This document shows positions 23,857-33,415 of a stretch of 64,000 nucleotides of DNA, in pieces; position 1 is the stretch's first letter, and every line of letters begins with the position of its first letter. Location of the stretch: contig CAYZZU010000013.1 of assembly GCA_964483105.1 (NCBI GenBank), positions 4,834 through 68,833 of the forward strand, in the 5' to 3' direction. The position numbers and the translations under genes were made by a program. The DNA comes from CAYZZU01 sp964483105. Lineage in GTDB: Bacteria > CG2-30-53-67. The notes beneath the pieces were generated by a model that saw only the letters and a list, made by a program, of their open reading frames with translations, was not told the origin of the DNA and searched no databases.

Positions 23857-25632
23857 CTAACCTCCCGCCTCTTCCGACCCGTTATCCCAATCCCAATCCA
23901 GTTCCCCCGGAAAGTGGGACTGCATATACTCCCGGGTATAATCTTCAATTTCCCGGGCGGAAGTGAGGGAAAGAATTTCCCGGGCCAGCTTACGGGAATC
24001 TTCCATGGTGACCTGGCGGATAATTCTCTTGACCCGGGGTATGGATACGGAATTCATGCTGAACTCCCGCAGTCCAAGCCCCAACAGGGCGGAGGCGTAC
24101 AGAGGATCTCCGGCCACCTCGCCGCACATGGCCGCCGGAATGTCCGCTTCCCGTGCCACGGTCATCACATGTTTGATCATCCGTACAATCGCCGGATGGA
24201 GCGGCTCATACAGATAGGCCACATGTTCATTGACCCGGTCAATCGCCAGAGTGTACTGGATCAGATCGTTGGTGCCGATACTGACAAAATCGACCTCTTC
24301 GGCGATCAAGTCGATCACGATGGCAGAAGAGGGAACCTCAATCATCGCACCGACGGGAATGTTCTCCTGACACAGGACTCCCTCCTTGCGGAGTTCTTCC
24401 AATACTCCGTAAAAAAGATCCTTGGCCATGCGCAGTTCCCTGACACCGGAAATCATGGGAAACATCACCTTGAGATCGCCATAGACACTGGCCCGTGCCA
24501 GGGCACGAAGCTGCGTCTTGAAGATCTCCTGATGTTCCAGACAAAACCGGATGGCCCGGAGTCCCATGGAAGGATTGGCTTCTCCGGAATAGGGCACGTG
24601 TTCAATCAACTTGTCCCCTCCGAGATCCAGGGTCCGGATCACCATCCCTCCCGGATAGACCATCTCCAGAACATTTTTATAAGCCTGGAACTGCTCTTCT
24701 TCCGAGGGCAGATCTTTCCGGTTCAGGTACAGAAATTCGGTGCGGAAAAGCCCGACGCCGTCCGCTCCATGCTCCAGGACCCCGCAGACATCGTCCGGGG
24801 CCTCGATATTGGCCAACAGACGAATCTTGCACCCGTCGCGGGTCTCCGCCGGAAGGGCTGAGATTTTCTGAAGCTCGTTCTCAAAATAGATGTAACGTCT
24901 CCGTTTTTCCAGGTACCGGTTGAAGGTTTCATTATCCGGATGAAGAATGACCTTGCCGCTGTTCCCGTCTAAAATCAGGGGATCGCCGGTTTTCACCCAG
25001 GCCGTGATATTCCCGATTCCCACGACGGCCGGTATTTTCAGGGAACGTCCCATAATCACCGTATGACTGGTCTTCCCGCCCAGGTCCGTGGCGAATCCCT
25101 TCACATACTTCTTCCCCATCTGCATGGTGTCGGCCGGTGTCAGATCATGGGCCACGACAATGACCTCTTCTTTCAGGTCAGCCAGATTGACCTGATCCGA
25201 TCCGGAAAGATTGCGCAAGATACGCTCCCCTACATGAACGATATCAGACTTCCGATCCTTCAGGTAATCATCCTCCACTGTGTTGAAGATCCGCAGGAAA
25301 TCGTCCAACACCTTTCGCAGGGCACCTTCGGCTGCAATCAGTTCCTTCCGGATCACGTTCCGGGTCCCGTCGGTCAGCATCGCGTCTTTCAGCATCAGGA
25401 TATGACTCTCCAGGATGTAGTTGTGAGAATCCCCGAAATGCTCGCTGAACTGTTTCTTGATATTCTCCAGTTGCTCCACGGACTTGTACAGAGCCTGCTC
25501 AAAACGTTCGATCTCTTTTCCGACCTCATCGGGTGAAATCATGGAAGGTTCCGCCTTCACCTTTTCCCGGTTCAGGACAAAAGCCTTTCCAATCACGATT
25601 CCTGATGAGACTCCCAATCCCTGGAATTGCAT
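23857..25632 (-). CDS. ptsI: PTS enzyme I (phosphoenolpyruvate-protein phosphotransferase)
   Basis: 591 residues from ATG 25632, with GGGGAGGAA upstream inside the end of the HPr gene. It transfers phosphate from PEP to HPr. The phospho-His motif GGKTSHTVIMGRSLKIPAVVG occurs in the swivel domain (about residue 190), and the PEP-binding region FRTEFLYLNR and IGTNDLIQYTLAIDR in the C-terminal barrel. There is no N-terminal GAF domain, so this is EI rather than the GAF-bearing EI-Ntr. It lies directly after HPr, at the end of the PTS gene string. Confidence 0.96.
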   Translation of the reverse strand: MQFQGLGVSSGIVIGKAFVLNREKVKAEPSMISPDEVGKEIERFEQALYKSVEQLENIKKQFSEHFGDSHNYILESHILMLKDAMLTDGTRNVIRKELIAAEGALRKVLDDFLRIFNTVEDDYLKDRKSDIVHVGERILRNLSGSDQVNLADLKEEVIVVAHDLTPADTMQMGKKYVKGFATDLGGKTSHTVIMGRSLKIPAVVGIGNITAWVKTGDPLILDGNSGKVILHPDNETFNRYLEKRRRYIYFENELQKISALPAETRDGCKIRLLANIEAPDDVCGVLEHGADGVGLFRTEFLYLNRKDLPSEEEQFQAYKNVLEMVYPGGMVIRTLDLGGDKLIEHVPYSGEANPSMGLRAIRFCLEHQEIFKTQLRALARASVYGDLKVMFPMISGVRELRMAKDLFYGVLEELRKEGVLCQENIPVGAMIEVPSSAIVIDLIAEEVDFVSIGTNDLIQYTLAIDRVNEHVAYLYEPLHPAIVRMIKHVMTVAREADIPAAMCGEVAGDPLYASALLGLGLREFSMNSVSIPRVKRIIRQVTMEDSRKLAREILSLTSAREIEDYTREYMQSHFPGELDWDWDNGSEEAGG

Positions 25633-25633
25633 G

Positions 25634-25900
25634 CTATTCCTCCCCAAACTTGTCATTCACCAGCCGGTCCAGGCTTTCGATGGCCTCGTCTTCATCGGGT
25701 CCGTCGGCCTGAATGAGCAGTTCGGTTCCTTTGGCGGCAGCAAGCATCATTATTCCCATAATACTCTTCCCGTTCACCTCGATATCATCGCGTTTGACTG
25801 TAATTTCCGACTGGAAACGATGGGCGACTTCCACAAACATCGCAGCGGAACGGGCGTGCATCCCCAGCTTGTTCTGAATCACGACTTTTGCTTCCTGCAT
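25634..25900 (-). CDS. ptsH: HPr phosphocarrier protein
   Basis: 88 residues. His-15-type active site in GMHARSAAMF accepts phosphate from EI, and a Ser-46-type regulatory site in GKSIMGIMML is the target of HPr kinase, which is encoded in the same cluster (29508). One nucleotide separates its stop from the EI start. Both sites being present suggests regulation through Ser phosphorylation as well as sugar phosphotransfer. Confidence 0.96.
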   Translation of the reverse strand: MQEAKVVIQNKLGMHARSAAMFVEVAHRFQSEITVKRDDIEVNGKSIMGIMMLAAAKGTELLIQADGPDEDEAIESLDRLVNDKFGEE

Positions 25901-25906
25901 GGCTCT

Positions 25907-26686
25907 CTAATCCATTAAAAATGGGCTCCACCCCATGAACGAAAGAATCTGAGATACGGCCAAGAGGGAAAAAACCTGCAGTGGTAACGGAACCCTTTTG
26001 GCCTCCGCATACCAGGCCGCGGCGATCAGGAACAGTGGCACCCCCACCCCCTTCAGAAAAGAAATCTCACCACCGGAAGCCGTCTGCATCCCCCAGAGTG
26101 ACAGAAACGCTCCGGACAGAAAAAGAATCATCCCGCCCATCCAGTGGATTTTTTTCTGAAGGTTGATCTTCTTCAGATAGTTCAATACCTGGATACCGTA
26201 GGCATATCCGTTCCGGATACCGGCCCACCGAAGCCATAAGGTAATCCCGTTATAGGCCAAAAGAAAAACGAGAGGCGCCACATTCTCGAACACTACGGAA
26301 ACCATGACCGCTAAAAGAGCGGCCAATGGTCTGAGAGAACCCCACACAAAGGAGTCACCCAGGGCGCCCAGCGCCCCCATCAATCCCCTCTTCAACGACT
26401 CCACCTGCTCCGGAAGCAGAACCCCGTTGAACCGTTCCTCTTCAAGACGGAGCGTCCCCCCCACGACCAATCCGGCCATATACGGATTGGTATTAAAAAC
26501 CTTCAGGTGCCTCTGAAGACACTCCCGGAGGAAAGGCTCTTCAACCGACAACCTCTTCAGAAAGGGAATACACGCAAAGGCAAACCCGATCCCCTGGAAG
26601 TTCTCATAGTTCCAGGCCGATTGAATCAGCATCCCTCTGAACAGGGTTCTCACCAGAAGAGAATGCGGAAGCCTTTTCTCCTTCAT
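25907..26686 (-). CDS. PTS mannose/fructose/sorbose family EIID
   Basis: 259 residues. EIID features are LLVRTLFRGMLIQSAWNYE at the N-terminus, the FNTNPYMAGLVVGG segment and a membrane-associated C-terminal half with several hydrophobic helices. With EIIC it forms the membrane channel of the mannose-family permease. It lies 6 bp before HPr. Slightly shorter than E. coli ManZ (283). The sugar cannot be deduced. Confidence 0.9.
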   Translation of the reverse strand: MKEKRLPHSLLVRTLFRGMLIQSAWNYENFQGIGFAFACIPFLKRLSVEEPFLRECLQRHLKVFNTNPYMAGLVVGGTLRLEEERFNGVLLPEQVESLKRGLMGALGALGDSFVWGSLRPLAALLAVMVSVVFENVAPLVFLLAYNGITLWLRWAGIRNGYAYGIQVLNYLKKINLQKKIHWMGGMILFLSGAFLSLWGMQTASGGEISFLKGVGVPLFLIAAAWYAEAKRVPLPLQVFSLLAVSQILSFMGWSPFLMD

Positions 26687-26689
26687 TTC

Positions 26690-27463
26690 TCACCCTCCAT
26701 GGGGAGCGCGACGAGACTCCCAGAACACAACCGCCACGGCGGACAGGATCAACACACAAAGAGCGGCCCCGTCCGGCTCGATTCCCTTAAAAACACTCCA
26801 TGAAATCAGGACCCCCGCAGTACCAAGCACCCAAACTCTCGACAGGTTCTGCCGATACAACAGGGAAGCGATCCCGACACAGGGGAGAAAGAAAAGAAAC
26901 AGCCGCAACCCCTGCAGCACACGTTCCGGCAGGAGCATATACCCGCTCCGGATCCAGGGACCGAAGATCCCCGCCCCCAAGAAAATGATCAGAAAATAAT
27001 ACAGAAAGAAGATACCCAATCCGATCCACACCGCCCGGGTGACCCCTCGGTCCAGAGAATAAGAAGACTTCGCAACCCGAATGAGAAAGGCGTTCTTCCT
27101 CCGAACCCACTGATTCAGATAAGCGGCCGGAAACAACAACGCACCCACCCATAAAACCACCCACGCCACCCAGGCTGAGTCAATCGTCCCACCGGAAGGC
27201 GCTTCCAGCAGAACCACAGCGGTGGTCAGAACCGCGGCCAGGGTTGCATCCTTCGGAACATGGCCGCCTACGGGAAGTCCCCTCAACCAGAAGACCTCCA
27301 ATACCACGCCGATCAAAAGGCCGGCATGGAAATTCCCGGTCATCCATCCGATCACCGGCGCGGCCACAATCGGTTGTGAAACCATGAACTGACCGAAGGC
27401 CAACCGGTCCAGCCCGATGATCCCTCCGACCACCGCGATCCGCAACACATCCCAGAATTCCAC
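26690..27463 (-). CDS. PTS mannose/fructose/sorbose family EIIC
   Basis: About 257 residues from a GTG at 27463 (GGGAGGAAA just upstream), where the family N-terminus (VEFWDVLRIAVVGGIIGLDR) begins; longer in-frame starts reach 27637 but add a sequence unlike EIIC. Eight or so hydrophobic segments, with AFGQFMVSQPIVAAPVIGW typical of EIIC. It has a 3-bp gap to EIID. The 245 bp between it and EIIB hold no other gene that I can support, so part of it may be an untranslated spacer. Confidence 0.82.
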   Translation of the reverse strand: MEFWDVLRIAVVGGIIGLDRLAFGQFMVSQPIVAAPVIGWMTGNFHAGLLIGVVLEVFWLRGLPVGGHVPKDATLAAVLTTAVVLLEAPSGGTIDSAWVAWVVLWVGALLFPAAYLNQWVRRKNAFLIRVAKSSYSLDRGVTRAVWIGLGIFFLYYFLIIFLGAGIFGPWIRSGYMLLPERVLQGLRLFLFFLPCVGIASLLYRQNLSRVWVLGTAGVLISWSVFKGIEPDGAALCVLILSAVAVVFWESRRAPHGG

Positions 27464-27708
27464 TTTCCTCCCGCGCGCTCGCGTTCCCGTATACAGACAA
27501 ATACCTGCCACTTCGGCTGAGGTCCCCTCCATCCAACACGTTCCTGAATCAAACCGATCCTTGCCGCCTTCGTAATCCACCTTTCGCGAGGCGACCCAAA
27601 GAGAGGCAGGGGGAAGTCCGGCCACGGCAACGTTCAAAGATCGATGTGTTCCACAAAAGACTGTTCAGAAGGACTCGACAACCGGAGGGGATTCAGCCGG
27701 AACGGCTA

Positions 27709-28182
27709 TCACACCATACTCTGCAAATCAACCGCCGGCTCCGAAGGAACAGGACGCACCATAATGTGGACTCCGAATCCGAGAATTTTCTTCAGATCCT
27801 GCAGGTCCGGCTCGGAAACGAGGACGCCTCGTCCCAGTGACCGGGTTTCCCCATCGGAATGGAGCCCCCCCAGGTTCAACCGTTGAATGGAGAGCCCGGC
27901 ATTCAAGGCGGTCAGAACATCTTTCGGCGACCGGAACAGAAAGATCCCCCGGCAATCGACATACGCTCCCTCCATACAGCGGCGTGTCGCTTCCAAGACC
28001 GGCAGAATCTCGGTCCGTACCCCATAGGGTACGACCATCTCCATCAGGGTACGTTGAAACTCACTCCCGGCCGCTTCATCATCAGCCACGACAACCAGAT
28101 CCGGATGGACCGTACGAAACCATCCCTCCACAACCTGACCATGAATTAACCGATCATCAATCCGAAACAGAACAATTCCCAT
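27709..28182 (-). CDS. PTS mannose/fructose/sorbose family EIIB
   Basis: 157 residues. The phospho-accepting His lies in RIDDRLIHGQVVEGW at the N-terminus, the hallmark of mannose-family EIIB. It receives phosphate from EIIA and passes it to the sugar bound in EIIC/EIID. Length normal (about 160). It follows the EIIA gene by 37 bp. Confidence 0.93.
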   Translation of the reverse strand: MGIVLFRIDDRLIHGQVVEGWFRTVHPDLVVVADDEAAGSEFQRTLMEMVVPYGVRTEILPVLEATRRCMEGAYVDCRGIFLFRSPKDVLTALNAGLSIQRLNLGGLHSDGETRSLGRGVLVSEPDLQDLKKILGFGVHIMVRPVPSEPAVDLQSMV

Positions 28183-28219
28183 AAACCCCTTCCAACTTAC
28201 TGATACCGCGGTCGAAAGG

Positions 28220-28636
28220 TTACCCCCGTTGTCCCTGTCCCTGCTTCAAAAGCGAGCTGGCCACAATAATTCCCCGTTTGCCGGCCTCTTCAAGCCGGGA
28301 AGAAAGTTCTGTCAAAGAATACTCCTTACGCAAGGCTATCCCCTTGATCAGCATGGGCAGATTCACACCGCTGACCACTTCCACTCTCTGGTTTTCGAGG
28401 AAAGAAAGGCTGATGTTGGTCGGAGTCCCCCCGAACATATCGGTCAACAGGATCACTCCTTCGCCATCATCCACCCGGCGAATGGCGTCCAGAATCTCTC
28501 TGCGGGCAGTCTCCACGGTCTTGGTGAAATCCACGGATACGGCCGCTACCCCTTTCTGTTCCCCTAAGATCCCCTGAAGGCAGATACAAAGTTCCTTACC
28601 TATACTCGCATGGGTAGCGATTACAAAACCGACCAT
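28220..28636 (-). CDS. PTS mannose/fructose/sorbose family EIIA
   Basis: 138 residues from ATG 28636 with AAAGGAG upstream. Active His in VIATHASIGKEL (about residue 9) and the LLTDMFGGTPTNISLSFL motif identify EIIA-Man. It accepts phosphate from HPr. A complete EIIA-B-C-D set with HPr and EI makes this a functional phosphotransferase, unlike clusters that carry only the regulatory PTS-Ntr branch. Confidence 0.93.
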   Translation of the reverse strand: MVGFVIATHASIGKELCICLQGILGEQKGVAAVSVDFTKTVETARREILDAIRRVDDGEGVILLTDMFGGTPTNISLSFLENQRVEVVSGVNLPMLIKGIALRKEYSLTELSSRLEEAGKRGIIVASSLLKQGQGQRG

Positions 28637-28711
28637 CTTGTCTATTCTCCTTTCGTTTACCGCTTCCACTTGAATGAAACTCGACCGGCTTCCGCGGAGG
28701 AGAGAGGCCGT

Positions 28712-29587
28712 TTACTCACGATCCGTGTCGATATCCCGATACCGGACCGAAGTTCGATATCCTCGTTCTTCAAGATGTTTCTTCACAACATCCGAGATCA
28801 CCACGGAGCGGTGGCGACCACCGGTACAACCAATCCCGAGGGTCAGGTAGGACTTCCCTTCCCGGATATACCTGGGGACCAGAAAATCCACCAATCCGTA
28901 CAGACGATCCAGGTATTCCCGCGTTTCATCACGATCCAACACATACCGGATCACGTCCGGATCTTTTCCGGTCCGTCCCCGGAGGCGGTCGACAAAGTAA
29001 GGGTTCTGGAGAAACCGGACGTCCAGGACCATATCCGCCTCGGTGGGGATTCCGTATTTGAAACCAAAGGCGACCAGGGAAATGGACATTTCCACGCCTT
29101 TCTCGGATGGCGTGAAGTGTTCCCTCAGCAGTTCCCTGAGATCATGAACGTTAAAATCCGATGTATCAATGACCATATCCGCGCTCTCTTTCACATCCGA
29201 AAGAATTTCGCGTTCCAGACTCAATCCTTCCCGTACGGAGGATTCGGACAGAGGGTGTCTTCTCCTGGTTTCATGAAACCGGTGAACCAGAACCTCGTCC
29301 GATGCATCCAGAAAGAGGACCCTGCAGTTCGCACCACGTTCCTGGATCACGGCAAGAACCTCGTGGTAAGGTTTCAGGAACTTTTTCTCGCGGATATCCA
29401 CAACCAAGGCCACCCTTTCGATCTCGTTGCCCCGCTGAGTACACAGTTCAAGGAATTTCGGGATCAAGGTCATCGGGAGGTTGTCCACGCAGAAAAACCC
29501 CATGTCCTCAAACTGGTGGATTGTCGTGCTTTTCCCTGAACCGGAGATCCCGCTGATGATCACCAGGTCCAGATTCCGTTTCTTCAT
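28712..29587 (-). CDS. rapZ: RNase adapter protein RapZ
   Basis: 291 residues from ATG 29587 (AGGAAAAGG upstream), overlapping the hprK end by 80 bp. Walker A ISGISGSGKSTTIHQFED near residue 10 and the C-terminal GCTGGRHRSVVISD motif are diagnostic. In E. coli RapZ guides RNase E to the GlmZ sRNA; in this group its target is unknown. Standard position between hprK and the PTS EIIA gene. Confidence 0.93.
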   Translation of the reverse strand: MKKRNLDLVIISGISGSGKSTTIHQFEDMGFFCVDNLPMTLIPKFLELCTQRGNEIERVALVVDIREKKFLKPYHEVLAVIQERGANCRVLFLDASDEVLVHRFHETRRRHPLSESSVREGLSLEREILSDVKESADMVIDTSDFNVHDLRELLREHFTPSEKGVEMSISLVAFGFKYGIPTEADMVLDVRFLQNPYFVDRLRGRTGKDPDVIRYVLDRDETREYLDRLYGLVDFLVPRYIREGKSYLTLGIGCTGGRHRSVVISDVVKKHLEERGYRTSVRYRDIDTDRE

Positions 29588-30530
29588 CCTTTTCCTGAAT
29601 CCTCCGCAGTACCCGTTTTTCAAAACGATGTGCGGGTGAATAACCGGTCATCTTCAGAAGATGGTTCCTGGCCGCCACTTCAATAATCAGGGCCATATTC
29701 CGTCCGGGGGTCACCGGCATACGCAATAACGGCTTTACAACATCCAGGATTTTGTAAGTCCGTTCATCCAGCCCCAAACGGTCGATCGGACCTTCGGATT
29801 TCCACTCCACCAGTTCGACGATCAGCTCGATCTCGTTTTCCTTCTGAATGGAGGAAATCCCGTAGAGATCCTGAATATTAATAATCCCCAACCCACGGAT
29901 CTCCATGTGTTGGCGGGTGAGATCCGGGCTGCTTCCCACCAGCACATCAGGAGGCTTCTGTTTAATCACCACCACATCATCGGCCACCAGCCTGTGTCCC
30001 CTGTCGATCAGATCCAGAGCACACTCACTCTTTCCGATCCCGCTTTTTCCAAAAATCAGGATCCCGACACCATAGACATCAACAAGCACCCCGGAACGTG
30101 TAATCGTACGGGCCAACGCCTCCTCCAGGTAGGAGGTAATTCTCTTGATGCAGCGGGAACTGTAATAGGGGGAACGGAAAAGGGGAATCTTCCTGGTGTT
30201 GCACATCCGGATCAGTGACTCCGGCGTCTCCAACCCTTTGGTGACGATAAAACAGGGAACCTGGTTTTCTCCGAACCGGTTCAGGCGATCGATCCGGTCT
30301 TCCTCGGAGAGTGTGAAGAGGTAGCTGATCTCCGTCTCACCCAGAAATTGGATCTTGGCGGAATCAATATGGGCGGTAAAACCGGCCAGCGCCAGACTCG
30401 ATTTCTGAATCCTCGGTTTCCGGATCAGATTGCCGAATCCGTTCCCTCCCGCAATCAGCTCCAACTGCAGCTTGTCCCGATTGGCACGAAAAAGTTCCTC
30501 AACCGTGATCTCAGGCATTTTCGTATCCAC
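29508..30530 (-). CDS. hprK: HPr kinase/phosphorylase
   Basis: 340 residues with a probable GTG start at 30530; an ATG lies four codons later. Walker A GKSGIGKSECALDLIDRGH, with the HPrK signature RGLGIINIQDLYG, marks the bifunctional enzyme that phosphorylates and dephosphorylates HPr on Ser46. The N-terminal half (1-130) is the usual DRTGG-like domain. The C-terminus is some 20 residues longer than typical and overlaps rapZ. The matching Ser site is present in the local HPr. Confidence 0.93.
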   Translation of the reverse strand: MDTKMPEITVEELFRANRDKLQLELIAGGNGFGNLIRKPRIQKSSLALAGFTAHIDSAKIQFLGETEISYLFTLSEEDRIDRLNRFGENQVPCFIVTKGLETPESLIRMCNTRKIPLFRSPYYSSRCIKRITSYLEEALARTITRSGVLVDVYGVGILIFGKSGIGKSECALDLIDRGHRLVADDVVVIKQKPPDVLVGSSPDLTRQHMEIRGLGIINIQDLYGISSIQKENEIELIVELVEWKSEGPIDRLGLDERTYKILDVVKPLLRMPVTPGRNMALIIEVAARNHLLKMTGYSPAHRFEKRVLRRIQEKDEETESGPGDHQRDLRFREKHDNPPV

Positions 30531-30616
30531 AATAAGGACCCCGCTGAAAACCGATCAGCGCGCAAGGACAGGCTCCGGAGGATTCAAGCATATCAAACAG
30601 ACGCGGATAAACACAA

Positions 30617-31084
30617 TCAGGACCCGTACTGGTCATCCTCCTGGCAAATCCGGGAATAAATCTCCTCCCCGTTCCGGGACTGCATCAAGCGTTCACGGAA
30701 ATTTCGACTCTTCAGAATTCTGGAGATCCTCGCCAGCGCCTTTAAATGATCGCCCGGAGAATCTTCCGGAGCAATCAAAACGAAAAAGATGTGAACCGGC
30801 TTTGCATCCATCGAGTCAAAATCAATTCCTCGTCTGGAGAGACCGAATGCCAGGACAAGACGGTCAAGGTCCTTCAGTTTTCCGTGGGGAATGGCAATCC
30901 CGTCACCGATTCCCGTACTTCCCAGGGCTTCCCGTGCAAGGATCACCTCCATGAACTCGTTTTGATCCGATATTTTCTTGTGTTCATAAAGAAGCGCGGC
31001 AAACTCGTTAAGAACCTCTTGTTTGTTGCTCCCTTTCAGATCGGAAAGGACAAGATCGGGGTCCAGAATATCCGTAAGCTTCAT
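30617..31084 (-). CDS. ptsN: PTS IIA-like nitrogen-regulatory protein PtsN (EIIA-Ntr)
   Basis: 155 residues from ATG 31084, with AGAGGGT upstream. The phospho-His is in GIGDGIAIPHGKLKDL. PtsN proteins regulate potassium, nitrogen and stress systems by phosphorylation state. It stands in the conserved rpoN-hpf-ptsN-hprK-rapZ order. Phosphate would come from EI via HPr, since no dedicated EI-Ntr or NPr is seen. Confidence 0.94.
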   Translation of the reverse strand: MKLTDILDPDLVLSDLKGSNKQEVLNEFAALLYEHKKISDQNEFMEVILAREALGSTGIGDGIAIPHGKLKDLDRLVLAFGLSRRGIDFDSMDAKPVHIFFVLIAPEDSPGDHLKALARISRILKSRNFRERLMQSRNGEEIYSRICQEDDQYGS

Positions 31085-31141
31085 CGATACCCTCTTTTCA
31101 GTCCCACAAAGCAAGGAGTTTCAGAGTCAGGATATGGATCA

Positions 31142-31699
31142 TTACTCGTAAACCGGTTCGATCAGCCCGAGATTCCCGTCCTTTCTCCGGTAAAGGACAT
31201 GAACCTCTTCGGAAGCCGAATCGGTATAAACGATGAAGTCCTTCTCCAGAAGATCCATCTGCATGGCGGCTTCATCCACGGACATCGGCTTGACGGCATA
31301 CTTCCTGGCCCGGATGATTTTCGGTTTTCCACCCGTCGTTCCGATACCCTCTTCCGCCGGAGCTTCTTCATGAACCGACACGGAGGATTCATCGTTCCAT
31401 CCGGATTTCCCCTTGCCGCTCCAATGTTTGGATTTGAACTTTTTGTAACGCTGCCGAATCCTTTCGATTGCGCGATCCAGCGATTGATACATATCCTTGG
31501 TTTCCTCCGCCGCTTGAAAGACGTTCCCATCCACATGACAGGTCACTTCCGCCGTGTGCCGGTATTTCTCTACACAAAGAGTAACCTGGATATCCGATTC
31601 CTTGTTGAAATGACGTTGAAGTTTTTTCAGCTCTTTTTCAATATGCCCCCGAAGACCTTCGGTCAGTTCCATATGTCTTGCGGTAATACTGAACTGCAT
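31142..31699 (-). CDS. hpf: Ribosome hibernation promoting factor, long form
   Basis: 185 residues from ATG 31699 with GGGGGAAGAGG upstream. The N-terminal HPF/YfiA domain (1-100, MQFSITARHMELTEGL) and a C-terminal extension (about 130-185, with KPMSVDEAAMQMDLLEKDF) make it the long form that dimerises 70S ribosomes on its own. It is located between rpoN and ptsN. The 236 bp upstream of it hold no gene; a weak -10 (TAAGAT near 31797-31802) may start a transcript there. Confidence 0.94.
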   Translation of the reverse strand: MQFSITARHMELTEGLRGHIEKELKKLQRHFNKESDIQVTLCVEKYRHTAEVTCHVDGNVFQAAEETKDMYQSLDRAIERIRQRYKKFKSKHWSGKGKSGWNDESSVSVHEEAPAEEGIGTTGGKPKIIRARKYAVKPMSVDEAAMQMDLLEKDFIVYTDSASEEVHVLYRRKDGNLGLIEPVYE

Positions 31700-31935
31700 G
31701 GCCTCTTCCCCCTTGTAAAAAAACAACCATCCAACCGAATCCCGCTCTTGCTTCTCGTTTCATCCGGCTCCGTCCATACAGACCTTCTTCTTACGTATCT
31801 TACATCAAAAAAACCGGTATTGCGAATGCCGGAATTTGAAAACATGACAACACGATGGAATAAAACCTTGCAGGAAGATACCCAACGAAAGACGTATTGA
31901 TCCATCCAAAGATAGGGGATTCGCAACGGATCCAC

Positions 31936-33360
31936 TCATCGAACCATCCGTCTTCTTTCTGTCGTAGAGAGGATATTCTGTTCAATCCGGTATTTCGTGA
32001 CCGTCCGCCTCGCAATATGGATACCTTGATTCCTCAGGATTTCGACGATTTTCTGATCGCTCAGCGGCTTTTTGTGATCTTCTTCCATGATCAGCTTGCG
32101 AATCCTCTCCTGAACACTGATCGAAGAGACCGTCCCTGATCGTGAGCGAAGTCCGCTGCAAAAGAAATATTTCAGTTCCAGAATGCCATGCGGGGTGTGA
32201 ACATATTTGTTGGTGGTCACCCGGCTGATTGTCGATTCATGCATACCGATATCCTCGGCAACATCCCGGAGCACCATCGGTTTCAGACGGGACGGTCCTT
32301 TCTCAAAAAAATCCCGCTGGAATTTCAGGATGCTCTCCATGGTCCGGTAAATCGTCTTCTGCCGCTGCTCAATGCTCCGGATCAACCAGAGAGCGGACTT
32401 GAATTTCCCCTCCACGTATTCCGCGGTCTTCCCGTTCAGGTTGTTCCGGTTTTGAAGCATTCTTCGATAAAAGGGCGAAACCTTCAGGCGGGGCAACCCT
32501 TCGTCGTTCAGAAGAATCACAAAATCGTTGCCATCCCGGATGACATAGATATCGGGAATAATATAGATCGGCTCTTCCCCGCCGAAGGAACGGCCCGGTT
32601 TGGGTTCAAGATTCTCAATGACACCGGCTGCCATTTCCACGTCCTGAATCGGAACATTCAGCTTTTTCGCAATCCCCCCAAAGTCTCTCGTCTGCAGAAG
32701 GGGAAGGTACTCACGAAGGATTGTCTTGATGAATGCATGGTCCACTTCGAGCTGGTCCACCTGCAAAAGGAGACATTCAACAATATCCCGGGCCGCTACG
32801 CCGGGGGGATCAAAATTCTGAACCAGAGCAAGGGCCCGTGCGGCCTTTTCCTCGGAATACCCTGTAATCTCCGCAAGTTCCTGGAGTGTGACGCGAAGGT
32901 ATCCATCTCCATCCAGGTTCCCGATGATATTCTCGGCGATGGTGCGGGTTTCCTCATCACAACGGGAGAGATTCAGCTGCCAGATCAAATGCTCGCTTAA
33001 CGAAGGCTTTCGGGTCAGGGTGTTTTCATAGGAAGGAACTTCATCATTCCCGGCATAGGGTTCATAGGCGGAGTAGCCCGAATCCATGGAGTCGTTCAGA
33101 TACTGTTTCCAGTCGAAGTCTTCTTCCCGATCGGTTTTCTTTTCCGGGCCTTCGGCCCCGCTCTCCTCATAGAGCCTCTTCTCTTCCGGGGTCGTTTCCG
33201 GGGCCTCTTCCTCAAGCACCGGATTTTCCACCAGTTCCTGATGGATATTCTGTATCAATTCCAATTTGGAAAGTTGAAGGAGCTTTATGGCCTGTTGAAG
33301 CTGAGGGGTCATGACCAGCTTCTGGGTGAGTTTCAAATTGAGGCGAGTATCCAACTGCAT
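31936..33360 (-). CDS. rpoN: RNA polymerase sigma-54 factor
   Basis: 474 residues. Region I (LNLKLTQKLVMTPQLQQAIKLLQ) binds activators, an acidic region II follows (about 50-90), then the core-binding domain and helix-turn-helix, and the RpoN box ARRTVTKYR near the C-terminus reads the -24 element. At least two enhancer-binding activators (13291, 46957) and one good -24/-12 promoter (48550) occur in this window. It follows lptB by 55 bp. Confidence 0.97.
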   Translation of the reverse strand: MQLDTRLNLKLTQKLVMTPQLQQAIKLLQLSKLELIQNIHQELVENPVLEEEAPETTPEEKRLYEESGAEGPEKKTDREEDFDWKQYLNDSMDSGYSAYEPYAGNDEVPSYENTLTRKPSLSEHLIWQLNLSRCDEETRTIAENIIGNLDGDGYLRVTLQELAEITGYSEEKAARALALVQNFDPPGVAARDIVECLLLQVDQLEVDHAFIKTILREYLPLLQTRDFGGIAKKLNVPIQDVEMAAGVIENLEPKPGRSFGGEEPIYIIPDIYVIRDGNDFVILLNDEGLPRLKVSPFYRRMLQNRNNLNGKTAEYVEGKFKSALWLIRSIEQRQKTIYRTMESILKFQRDFFEKGPSRLKPMVLRDVAEDIGMHESTISRVTTNKYVHTPHGILELKYFFCSGLRSRSGTVSSISVQERIRKLIMEEDHKKPLSDQKIVEILRNQGIHIARRTVTKYRIEQNILSTTERRRMVR

Positions 33361-33415
33361 GGTTTTGCCGCTTTTCCTTCAACAAGTTGACAGTAAGCTG
33401 AGAAAATCTCTCTGG

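Noticed and set aside
27464..27637. N-terminal extension of EIIC or a small gene upstream of it
   Set aside because: The extension does not resemble the EIIC N-terminus, which starts at GTG 27463 behind GGGAGG; no other frame has a ribosome site.
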